The position numbers and the translations under genes are program-made. A stretch of DNA of 17,621 bases from Candidatus Cloacimonadota bacterium (GTDB lineage: Bacteria; Cloacimonadota; Cloacimonadia; Cloacimonadales; Cloacimonadaceae): the NCBI GenBank assembly GCA_016875595.1, contig VGPI01000014.1, positions 1-17,621 of the forward strand. The letters run 5' to 3'. The notes beneath the pieces are model-generated. The model ran no database searches and was not told the origin of the DNA. It saw only the letters and a program-made list of their open reading frames with translations. Each line of letters begins with the position of its first letter. Within the stretch, counting starts at the first letter, position 1. Of this stretch, positions 1 through 5,508 are shown in pieces.

Positions 1-32
1 AGCACTGATCAGGACGGCGCATGAAGCATGTC

Positions 33-90
33 ATCAGGCGCCAAAGCGCCCTATGGATAAGCTGTCGGACACAGGGTTACGAATGAGGTC
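33..90. repeat. Dispersed intergenic repeat, copy upstream of the MFS gene
   Basis: This stretch contains CAAAGCGCCCTAT (42-54), then GGAT, GCTG, TCGGAC and GAATGAGG blocks. The same ordered blocks recur at about 1440-1490, on the other side of the MFS gene, with small insertions and deletions. The 13-mer at 42-54 is repeated exactly at 169-181. The blocks are degenerate and non-coding, so I read them as an intergenic repeat family, not a gene. The exact ends are uncertain. Confidence 0.5.
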
Positions 91-125
91 GCTTCAGGAG
101 AGCAACCCTAAGAGGGAGTTCTTAG

Positions 126-181
126 TGGGGGCGTCATGACAAAGCAATCTGGCGTAGGAGCATCTTGACAAAGCGCCCTAT
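126..181. repeat. Second partial copy of the GCGCCC repeat, just before the MFS gene
   Basis: A GGGGGCG block (127-133) is followed by TCATGACAAAGC and, at 169-181, an exact second copy of the 13-mer CAAAGCGCCCTAT also seen at 42-54. The repeat stops about 20 nt before the MFS start, so it lies in the leader region of that gene. Whether it affects expression cannot be told from sequence. Confidence 0.45.
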
Positions 182-190
182 TTAATGAAA

Positions 191-197
191 AAGGAGG
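191..197 (+). promoter_or_regulatory. Shine-Dalgarno that fixes the MFS start at GTG 203
   Basis: AAGGAGG lies 5 nt before GTG 203. The in-frame ATG at 185 sits upstream of this site and has no Shine-Dalgarno of its own, so initiation at 203 is much more likely and the first six codons of the longer reading frame are probably untranslated leader. Confidence 0.75.
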
Positions 198-202
198 TGA
201 AA

Positions 203-1399
203 GTGCGCAAGATCATCACTTTCCTTGGGCTCAAACGTAGCATCGTAGCCATGCTCCTGATGTCCGTCTTCATGGGACTGGGAGAACGGCTCTCCGAGCG
301 GTTTCTGCCGATCTATCTCATAGCTTTGGGCGGATCGGCGATGATGATCGGATTGCTCAACTGGATGGACAACTTCCTGGGTGCGGTCTATTCCGTCGTG
401 GGAGGCTACCTGTCCGATCGCCTGGGCTATAAACGAGCGTTGAATGTGTTTACGATGATCGCCATCCCCGGATATCTATTAGTCATCCTGATCCCTCAAT
501 GGTGGGCGGTATTGCTGGGAGCAGTGTTGTTCATCTCCTGGACAGCGATCTCCACTCCCGCATCGATGACGCTGGTCCATCAGGTTCTACCCGAGGGTAA
601 AAAGGTGATGGGCGTCTCACTGCACTCGATGGTAAGGCGGATCCCGATGGCACTGGGTCCGATCATCGGGGGAGTTCTGATCAGCACTTATGGAACGAAA
701 CACGGCATCCGCTGGTCATTTGTCCTGGCGATCATCCTGGCTCTGCTCTCGCTGATCGTCCAACAGCGCCTGGTCCGAAAGGATGACCCGACCAGGGCTT
801 CCGCTCCCCGGATCAGATTCCGGTTCACCAAACCCATGCGTCATTTGCTGGTCTCGGACATCCTGATCCGCTATTGTGAGCAGATCCCATACGCCTTTGT
901 CGTGGTCTGGGTGGTCACCAATCACGGGATCAATGCCGCCCGGTTTGGGATTCTGACCGCCATCGAAATGGTCACGGCACTTCTGATCTACATCCCAGTA
1001 GCAACCGTGGCAGCGCGGATCGACAAGAAAAAACTGATCATGGTATCCTATGTCATGTTTACCTTCTTTCCCGTGGTGATCATGGTCAGCAGCAGCTTTA
1101 CCGCATTTGTCATCGCCTTTGTCGTGAGAGGGCTCAAGGAATTTGGCGAACCCTCCCGCAAGTCCCTGATCATGGAACTGGCACCGGCGGAGAGTAAGGC
1201 GACATCCTTTGGCGCCTACTATTTTCTCCGGGATACTATTGTCTCGTTTGCCGCTTTGGGCGGAGCTTACCTCTGGAGGCAAAGTCCGGTATGGAGCTTT
1301 GTGGCGGCGGCGGGCTTCGGAGGCACGGCGATCATCTACTTTTTGATATTCTACAACCAGATCATCCAAGAGAACACCGGGAGGCGGATACAATGCTAA
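203..1399 (+). CDS. Major facilitator superfamily (MFS) transporter
   Basis: Inner-membrane secondary transporter of about 398 residues, the usual length for a 12-helix MFS protein. The signature loop between helices 2 and 3 is visible as GGYLSDRLGYKRA (MFS motif A, GxxxDRxGxRR type). A basic loop (RKDDPTRASAPRIRFR) separates the two six-helix halves, and long hydrophobic stretches alternate throughout. The second half carries the RGLKEFGEPSRKSLIMELAP segment seen in many drug/sugar-type MFS proteins. The substrate cannot be assigned: drug or metabolite efflux is the commonest role for this branch. I chose GTG 203 over ATG 185 because a strong Shine-Dalgarno lies between them. The gene stands alone on this strand, is flanked on both sides by copies of an intergenic repeat, and is convergent with gpmA. 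Confidence 0.9.
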   Translation: MRKIITFLGLKRSIVAMLLMSVFMGLGERLSERFLPIYLIALGGSAMMIGLLNWMDNFLGAVYSVVGGYLSDRLGYKRALNVFTMIAIPGYLLVILIPQWWAVLLGAVLFISWTAISTPASMTLVHQVLPEGKKVMGVSLHSMVRRIPMALGPIIGGVLISTYGTKHGIRWSFVLAIILALLSLIVQQRLVRKDDPTRASAPRIRFRFTKPMRHLLVSDILIRYCEQIPYAFVVVWVVTNHGINAARFGILTAIEMVTALLIYIPVATVAARIDKKKLIMVSYVMFTFFPVVIMVSSSFTAFVIAFVVRGLKEFGEPSRKSLIMELAPAESKATSFGAYYFLRDTIVSFAALGGAYLWRQSPVWSFVAAAGFGGTAIIYFLIFYNQIIQENTGRRIQC

Positions 1400-1424
1400 T
1401 GCCAGGAGAGCTGAGAGAGTGCGG

Positions 1425-1492
1425 ATGGGGCGCTGAGGGAAAGCGCCCCTACGGATGGTGACGGCTGGCCTCGGACTATGAATGAGGAGGTC
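1425..1492. repeat. Dispersed intergenic repeat with 8-bp hairpin, downstream of the MFS gene
   Basis: The 28 nt at 1425-1452 are identical to 4001-4028. They form a hairpin with stem GGGGCGCT (1427-1434) / AGCGCCCC (1442-1449) and loop GAGGGAA. The part after the hairpin (GGAT, GGCTG, TCGGAC, AATGAGG) matches the blocks at 43-88 upstream of the MFS gene. It begins 26 nt after the MFS stop. It could act as a transcript-stabilising or attenuating hairpin, but no T-run follows, so I do not call it a rho-independent terminator. Confidence 0.7.
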
Positions 1493-1498
1493 AGGGAA

Positions 1499-1526
1499 GC
1501 TGACCGCAGGGCAGCGTCCCTTCAGC
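1499..1526. repeat. Nested hairpin GCTGA...AGGG / CCCT...TCAGC
   Basis: GCTGA (1499-1503) pairs with TCAGC (1522-1526), and inside it AGGG (1508-1511) pairs with CCCT (1518-1521), giving a compact two-part stem. It follows directly on the dispersed repeat and may be part of the same repeated element. A small GGTCA/TGACC hairpin (1489-1505) competes with it. Confidence 0.4.
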
Positions 1527-1636
1527 GAGGCGGATGTACCTGAAGACCGTTGAAAAATCGGGGCAGCAGGTGTAACCCATCAATCTGGGCTATATATATA
1601 CTCGACTGTTCAAAGCTTACAATACCAAAGTGGATA

Positions 1637-1735
1637 GTACCGACCAGCTTCGCTTATGCTACAGACGAACTTTGATCGTATAACCGAATGTCATTAGCTT
1701 AGCCGATCCGTGGCATAAGCATAGCTGGTCCGTAT
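1637..1735. repeat. Long imperfect inverted repeat (about 99 nt hairpin)
   Basis: GACCAGCT (1642-1649) pairs with AGCTGGTC (1723-1730) and GCTTATGC (1652-1659) with GCATAAGC (1713-1720). Outer ACC/GGT-type pairs and inner AC/GT and GA/TC pairs continue the helix. All blocks keep one symmetry axis with no bulges, about 24 of 30 positions paired, around a loop of about 40 nt. Two further hairpins follow within 100 nt. It could be a structured RNA or the remnant of a small mobile element; I do not recognise it. Confidence 0.55.
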
Positions 1736-1743
1736 CTTCATTT

Positions 1744-1791
1744 CGAGAGCTTTGCAGTTATACCTGGAACGGTTTGTGGACAATGCTCTCG
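1744..1791. repeat. Hairpin CGAGAGC-TTG / CAA-GCTCTCG
   Basis: CGAGAGC (1744-1750) pairs with GCTCTCG (1785-1791), and after a single T-T mismatch TTG (1752-1754) pairs with CAA (1781-1783): 10 of 11 pairs with a 26-nt loop. It lies 8 nt after the larger inverted repeat at 1637-1735. The next hairpin follows 21 nt later. Confidence 0.5.
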
Positions 1792-1812
1792 CCTGAATGA
1801 TGAAGAGAACGT

Positions 1813-1833
1813 CCCTGTGATGCAATTCACGGG
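1813..1833. repeat. Small hairpin CCC-GTGA / TCAC-GGG
   Basis: CCC (1813-1815) pairs with GGG (1831-1833) and GTGA (1817-1820) with TCAC (1827-1830), with one bulged T and a 6-nt loop. It is the third consecutive stem in this gene-free stretch. On its own it would be weak evidence of anything. Confidence 0.35.
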
Positions 1834-1993
1834 TACGGCGTTTGCTTTGACAGGATTTGGACCCGGTTACATCATGAATAGAGCAACCCATAAACCTGAT
1901 ACCTTTTTCTTACCCATATCCCTCCCCACTATTTTATGCCTGCAACCAATTCATCACTCAAATCAACAGAGCCGAGGTTGCGTGTTTTCTGCT

Positions 1994-2086
1994 TGCCCCT
2001 CTTAATCAAGCGGTTATCCCCTCTTAATCAAGCGTTAATAATTAACGCTTGATTAAGAGGGGATAACCGCTTGATTAAGATGGGCA
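1994..2086. repeat. 93-bp near-perfect palindrome with internal 22-bp repeat
   Basis: The 46-bp arms are symmetric about a single central base at 2040, with only one mismatch (1999/2081). Each arm holds two copies of CCCCTCTTAATCAAGCG, at 1996-2012 and 2018-2034, a period of 22 bp, so the element carries four copies in all. It lies between the convergent MFS and gpmA genes. As RNA it would form a very long hairpin in either direction and could act as a two-way terminator, though no T-run follows. As DNA it could extrude a cruciform. A second palindrome of the same design but different sequence lies at 13180-13273. Confidence 0.95.
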
Positions 2087-2126
2087 CACACGAAGGTGAA
2101 GCAACCACTCCAATGATATTTAATGA

Positions 2127-2150
2127 GGATGAGTCGGAGGCGGATGAGTC
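2127..2150. repeat. Short tandem duplication, GGATGAGTC x2
   Basis: GGATGAGTC occurs at 2127-2135 and again at 2142-2150 (15-bp period), with similar GGAGG / AGAAGG tails. It is non-coding, between the palindrome and the gpmA stop codon. Confidence 0.45.
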
Positions 2151-2185
2151 AGAAGGTAGAGAACTGACTGGTTAAGAGACCCAAC

Positions 2186-2932
2186 TTATTGTATTTTAGC
2201 TTGATTGGCAACTGCCTGTTGAGCAGCGGCAAGTTCTTCTGCCGGAGCAAGATAGCGACTACCGATGACCTCGAGATTCCGGTCAAATTCATAGATGAGC
2301 GGGATGCCGGTGGGGATATTGAGGCTGACGATATCGGCGTCGCTGATGTTGTCCAGGGTCTTGACGATGGCGCGGATGCTATTGCCATGGGCGGCAATGA
2401 TCATCCTTTTTCTGCTTATCAGCCGGGGAATGACGATCTCGTTCCAGAAGGGCAAGGTTCGCCGGCAGGTGTTCAGAAGAGCTTCGGTCAGAGGCAACTG
2501 GTCTTTGGTCAGGGAATTGTAACGGGGGTCGTTTCCCGGATAACGGGGATCGTCCGGAGTCAGTGAAGGCGGAGGGATGTCATAACTCCGGCGCCAGATC
2601 CGGACTTGATCTTCGCCGTATTTTTCCGCGGTTTCGGCTTTGTTCAAGCCCTGCAAGGCGCCGTAGTGACGTTCGTTAAGCCGCCAGTCATGGCACACCG
2701 GCAGCCACATCAAGTCCATTTCATCCAGGACGATCCAGAGGGTGCGGATGGCACGCTTGAGGACGCTGGTCCATGCTTCATCAAAGGTAAAACCGGCTTC
2801 CAATAAGCGTTTGCCGGCGATGTGCGCTTCGCTGATCCCTCGGTCGGAGAGATCGACGTCTGTCCAGCCGGTAAAGAGGTTTTCCTTGTTCCAGGTGCTT
2901 TCACCATGTCTGATCAATACGATTTGATACAA
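2186..2932 (-). CDS. gpmA: 2,3-bisphosphoglycerate-dependent phosphoglycerate mutase
   Basis: Cytosolic glycolytic/gluconeogenic enzyme that interconverts 3- and 2-phosphoglycerate through a phosphohistidine intermediate primed by 2,3-BPG. The 248 residues match the family length. The phosphoacceptor is His9 in LIRHGESTWN, and the second active-site histidine is His182 in AAHGNSIRA. The acid/base Glu87 lies in NERHYGALQGLNK, a hallmark of the dPGM rather than phosphatase branch. Arg60 (LKRAIRT) and the YPGNDPRY segment are also typical. The start codon is TTG, supported by AAGGAG 7 nt upstream and by the N-terminal MYQIVLIRHG alignment. It is the last gene of the leftward series, 119 nt after the cobalamin adenosyltransferase across a hairpin-rich spacer. 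Confidence 0.95.
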   Translation of the reverse strand: MYQIVLIRHGESTWNKENLFTGWTDVDLSDRGISEAHIAGKRLLEAGFTFDEAWTSVLKRAIRTLWIVLDEMDLMWLPVCHDWRLNERHYGALQGLNKAETAEKYGEDQVRIWRRSYDIPPPSLTPDDPRYPGNDPRYNSLTKDQLPLTEALLNTCRRTLPFWNEIVIPRLISRKRMIIAAHGNSIRAIVKTLDNISDADIVSLNIPTGIPLIYEFDRNLEVIGSRYLAPAEELAAAQQAVANQAKIQ

Positions 2933-2939
2933 TTCAGTA

Positions 2940-2945
2940 CTCCTT
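2940..2945 (-). promoter_or_regulatory. Shine-Dalgarno for the TTG start of gpmA
   Basis: On the minus strand AAGGAG stands 7 nt before TTG 2932. No in-frame ATG or GTG precedes the conserved RHGE motif in a suitable place, so this site decides the rare TTG start. Confidence 0.7.
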
Positions 2946-2947
2946 AT

Positions 2948-3030
2948 GGGGAGAGAATTCCGGTTCTCCCATTACCGAAGCGGAGCCCGGCTTCCCATTT
3001 ATGATGGGGGGGGAGAATTCCGGCTCTCCG
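2948..3030. repeat. Paired GAATTCCGG hairpins in the gpmA leader
   Basis: Two similar hairpins flank a third. GGGAGA (2949-2954) / TCTCCC (2965-2970) and GGAGA (3012-3016) / TCTCC (3025-3029) share the text AGAATTCCGG in the loop and near-arm. Between them GAAGC (2977-2981) pairs with GCTTC (2990-2994). They fill the 119-bp space between the adenosyltransferase stop and the gpmA Shine-Dalgarno. They look like copies of a dispersed intergenic hairpin repeat and may separate expression of the two genes. Confidence 0.6.
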
Positions 3031-3051
3031 CTTGCCGGTCCGGATGTGTGT

Positions 3052-3603
3052 TTATCTTTCACATCCGGGTTCGTCCGGTTTGGTTTTGTAGGTCAATACG
3101 CCGCAATGCTGTTCGAGCCTGCGAGCCATGATATAAAACAGATCGGAGAGGCGGTTGACGAATTGCTGGATCTCAGGTGGCACCGGTTCTTTCTGGGCAA
3201 GCTCGGCAATGCGGCGTTCAGCCCGCCGGGCAATGGTGCGGCAGATATCCAATTTGGCGGAGGCAAGAGTCATGCCCGGGATCACAAATCCGCTCAGATC
3301 GACCTCTGCCTCAAAGCGATACACGAGAGCGGTCAGCTCATCCACGTCCTTCAGGCAAATCGGATAGGGATAGGTCTGCGAGATCGAGGCGAGCTCTCCC
3401 ATAGAGCGGGAGAGCCGGTTCTGGAGGTCGGTCAGGATCTGCCTGATCTCCTCCGGCTCGATGTAGTGTCTTGCCTCGCCGATATGGGCGTCCAGTTCAT
3501 CCAGAGTGCCGTATGATTCGACGCGGATCTCGCCTTTGCCGATGCATTCTCCGCTATAAAGCGAGGTGGTGCCTTGGTCGCCGGTCTTGGTGGTGATACT
3601 CAT
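3052..3603 (-). CDS. PduO-type ATP:cob(I)alamin adenosyltransferase
   Basis: Transfers the adenosyl group of ATP to cob(I)alamin to make adenosylcobalamin, the cofactor of mutases, diol dehydratases and class II ribonucleotide reductases. At 183 residues it matches the PduO/EutT-like family (PF01923 type), which forms trimers in the cytosol. Visible motifs are the N-terminal nucleotide-binding TKTGDQGTTSLYSG (5-18), SYGTLDELDAHIGEAR (30-45) with the conserved Asp35, the helix FVIPGMTLASAKLDICRTIARRAER (106-130) with its conserved arginines, and the C-terminal LSDLFYIMARRLEQ. The start ATG has GGAG 5 nt upstream. The gene begins only 10 nt after the ridA stop, so the two are surely co-transcribed. 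Family assignment is secure; the organism's corrinoid-dependent enzymes are not in this window. Confidence 0.93.
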   Translation of the reverse strand: MSITTKTGDQGTTSLYSGECIGKGEIRVESYGTLDELDAHIGEARHYIEPEEIRQILTDLQNRLSRSMGELASISQTYPYPICLKDVDELTALVYRFEAEVDLSGFVIPGMTLASAKLDICRTIARRAERRIAELAQKEPVPPEIQQFVNRLSDLFYIMARRLEQHCGVLTYKTKPDEPGCER

Positions 3604-3613
3604 CGGTGCTCCG

Positions 3614-3985
3614 TTATTTCATGGCGATCACGGAGATCTCGATCAGACCATCCCGGGGCAAACGCGCTACCTGTACCGCTTCCCGCGCTGGATAGGGCAG
3701 GCTGAAATAGCGGCTGTAAATCTCGTTGAGGGACGAAAAATCGTCCATATCCTTGAGGAAAACAGTGACCTTCGCCACATTGGGAAAACCCATTCCGGCG
3801 GCTTCAAGGATAGCCTTGATATTGCCAAAGACCAGGGTCGCCTGCTCTATGAAGCCACCCGGCATGGCTCCGGAGACGGGATCAATCCCAAGCTGGCCGG
3901 AGATGAACATCGTGTTGTTGCGGATCACCGCCTGAGAATAGGGACCAATGGCGCTGGGCGCCCGGTGCGTCATGATACTTTGCAT
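3614..3985 (-). CDS. ridA: RidA family enamine/imine deaminase
   Basis: RidA (YjgF/YER057c/UK114) hydrolyses reactive 2-aminoacrylate-type enamines released by PLP enzymes, protecting them from damage. The 123 residues and the C-terminal signature PAREAVQVARLPRDGLIEISVIA match the family. Arg101 is the substrate carboxylate-binding arginine and Glu116 the catalytic-site acid. The cysteine often found two residues after the arginine is Ala103 here, a common variation. The N-terminal SAIGPYSQAV and FISGQLGIDPVSG segments are also characteristic. AAGGAG stands 6 nt before the ATG. It leads a tight pair with the cobalamin adenosyltransferase (10-nt gap). Confidence 0.93.
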   Translation of the reverse strand: MQSIMTHRAPSAIGPYSQAVIRNNTMFISGQLGIDPVSGAMPGGFIEQATLVFGNIKAILEAAGMGFPNVAKVTVFLKDMDDFSSLNEIYSRYFSLPYPAREAVQVARLPRDGLIEISVIAMK

Positions 3986-4000
3986 TCTTTTCTCCTTAGT

Positions 4001-4070
4001 ATGGGGCGCTGAGGGAAAGCGCCCCTACTTGATTGTGGGGGCGGTAGGAAAGCGCCCCTACTTGATTGTG
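4001..4070. repeat. Tandem GC-rich intergenic repeat (24 nt identical, 33-bp period)
   Basis: The 24 nt at 4014-4037 are repeated exactly at 4047-4070, a 33-bp period. The first unit includes the hairpin GGGGCGCT (4003-4010) / AGCGCCCC (4018-4025), and its 28 nt at 4001-4028 are identical to 1425-1452. The second unit forms a weaker GGGGCG / CGCCCC stem. A third, degenerate unit follows, ending AACGCCCTTAC at 4111-4121. The array fills most of the 144-bp spacer between the HisRS-like gene and ridA. Confidence 0.8.
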
Positions 4071-4076
4071 AGCGCG

Positions 4077-4099
4077 GTGGCAAACAGAATTTGCCATCC
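4077..4099. repeat. Hairpin GGCAAA / TTTGCC
   Basis: GGCAAA (4079-4084 region) pairs with TTTGCC across the loop CAGAA, with flanking GGT / ATCC extending the stem with a bulge. It lies just downstream (leftwards) of the HisRS-like stop codon. No T-run follows in the leftward direction, so a terminator role is doubtful. It probably belongs to the adjoining repeat array. Confidence 0.5.
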
Positions 4100-4129
4100 C
4101 GAAAGAGGAAAACGCCCTTACCTTTCATA

Positions 4130-5479
4130 TCAGGAATGCTGCAGTGCCTTGCGGGCAATGATGATTTCCTGCGAGATCTGGTTCAAGGGGATGTAATCCT
4201 GGTATTCCTTGACGAGGTTGCGGATGAGGATCTTACCCTCGCGGATGTTTTCATCTCGGAGGATGATCATTAGTTCGCAGTGTTTTGCCTTGGCATTGGC
4301 GATCTCGGTCTCCGTTTCCAGGATGTCGGCGCCCAGAATTGTCCCAATCCCGTAACTATGCAGATCCTGGACGATCTGGAGCATCATTATCTCGAGGTCA
4401 GGTGACTGGGCACAGATATAGACGGTAAAATCGTCGTTCTGGCGGATAAAAAGGTGACGTTGATCCATGATCTCGAAAATCCGGTCCAGATGGAGATAAA
4501 AACCTACCGCCGGGATTTTATTGCCGATGGTCGCTTCCGAGAGGGCATCGTAGCGACCGCCTCCGCCGATGATGATGTCTTTGTTGTTATTCCGGACGAT
4601 GAAGTCAAACACCGTTTCGTTGTAATAAGCGAAGTGCTTGAAAAGATGATGGTTTACCCTGTATTCATTGGCCAGGTTGCTTTGGATACGCTTGATCTTG
4701 TGGAAGTTTAGCCGGCATTTATCACAGAGGAAATCTTGAATCCGCGGACCTTTGAGCGTGGTCTGGAGGCAGTGATCACTCTGGCACATGGGCATCAAGA
4801 GTGGGTTTTCGGACAAGGATTCATGACATTGCCGGCAATAATCTCCGTGATTGTCCTTAACATACTGACGGACGGTGGCAAAGAACCCCTGACGGCACCA
4901 CTCGCAGCCATAACTATTGATCTCCAGCACCGTGTCCCGGAGCCCCAGTTCCCGGCAGATCCGCATACCGAGACTGATGATCTCGTTCTCGGACAAAATG
5001 CTGTCGCTGCCCAGCATTTCAACCCCCAGTTGGTGGAATTCCATAGGTTGCATATCCTGATTCTTACGGAACATGGGACCATGATAATAAAGCCGGTGAA
5101 TCTCTCCCCTTCTGTAATTCTGGGCGGTCTGATGAAGGACGCTGATCGTCCCCTCCGGTCTCAGACTCAGTAAGCTGATATTATCGTCGGGATGATTGAG
5201 GTTGACCACCTGACGGACTACGTGCTCGGCTTCTTTATTGTCGATCAGAGCCGTTATGCCCTGATGCAGGATGGAGTAGTCCTGCAGGACCGAAAGGCGG
5301 ATCTCTTGATAGTTGTACATGGACAAAACGCGGTCCAGCAGTTCTTCCAGAATATGCCATTTCCACACGTCTTCCGGCAGTATGACTCTCAGCGACTGGG
5401 AATCTCGGGTGCGATCGTCAAGCGGTTTTTTATGCCTGGGTTTCTCTGTTCTCGTCATGCTAATCTCATTTATCTTCAT
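4130..5479 (-). CDS. Histidyl-tRNA synthetase-like protein with altered RGLDYY motif
   Basis: Class II aminoacyl-tRNA synthetase fold, 449 residues, a normal HisRS length. Visible are the N-terminal LPEDVWKWHILEE region, RPEGT (107-111), motif 2 GPMFRKN with Arg138, FHQLG (148-152), GGGRYD (306-311), motif 3 GFYLHLDR (326-333) and an anticodon-binding-like domain (about 350-440). Between motifs 2 and 3 are four cysteine pairs (192/195, 215/218, 232/237, 252/255). The last three pairs resemble a zinc-ribbon-like insert found in one HisRS branch. The odd point is the histidine-A motif: RGLDYY reads KHFAYY (281-286), so the catalytic arginine is Lys and the Asp is Ala. It could be a divergent true HisRS, a paralogue or a HisZ-like regulator. 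The presence of an anticodon-binding domain argues against HisZ. The start is uncertain: ATG 5479 has no clear Shine-Dalgarno, and ATG 5458 is an alternative. Confidence 0.8.
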   Translation of the reverse strand: MKINEISMTRTEKPRHKKPLDDRTRDSQSLRVILPEDVWKWHILEELLDRVLSMYNYQEIRLSVLQDYSILHQGITALIDNKEAEHVVRQVVNLNHPDDNISLLSLRPEGTISVLHQTAQNYRRGEIHRLYYHGPMFRKNQDMQPMEFHQLGVEMLGSDSILSENEIISLGMRICRELGLRDTVLEINSYGCEWCRQGFFATVRQYVKDNHGDYCRQCHESLSENPLLMPMCQSDHCLQTTLKGPRIQDFLCDKCRLNFHKIKRIQSNLANEYRVNHHLFKHFAYYNETVFDFIVRNNNKDIIIGGGGRYDALSEATIGNKIPAVGFYLHLDRIFEIMDQRHLFIRQNDDFTVYICAQSPDLEIMMLQIVQDLHSYGIGTILGADILETETEIANAKAKHCELMIILRDENIREGKILIRNLVKEYQDYIPLNQISQEIIIARKALQHS

Positions 5480-5508
5480 CTATTTGTTACTGTGAATCAC
5501 CTGTGCGT

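Larger units (their letters stand above)
1400..2185. other. Gene-poor convergent intergenic region
   Basis: This 786-bp gap between the convergent MFS and gpmA genes has no reading frame that looks coding; the small frames show no family resemblance or ribosome binding site. It holds a dispersed GC-rich repeat (1425-1492), a nested hairpin (1499-1526), a TATATATATA run (about 1591-1600), three strong hairpins between 1637 and 1833, a 93-bp palindrome (1994-2086) and a small 15-bp-period duplication (2127-2150). I see no recognisable tRNA, rRNA or riboswitch. Confidence 0.7.

Noticed and set aside
716..1393. A 225-codon open frame on the minus strand inside the MFS gene
   Set aside because: It is low-complexity (many Asp, Gly and His), has no recognisable domain, and is fully antisense to a clear transporter.
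1775..1783. TGTGGACAA, a DnaA-box-like 9-mer on the minus strand
   Set aside because: It is a single site with one mismatch to TTATCCACA and no cluster or AT-rich unwinding region, so it does not support an origin here.
1694..2005. Small open frames in the 1400-2185 gap (minus 1694-1891, plus 1817-2005)
   Set aside because: Neither has a ribosome binding site or family resemblance, and both run through strong hairpins.
1994..2086. A CRISPR array reading of the repeated 17-mer
   Set aside because: Only two units per arm in inverted arrangement, with spacers of 5 nt, and no cas genes; it is a palindrome, not an array.
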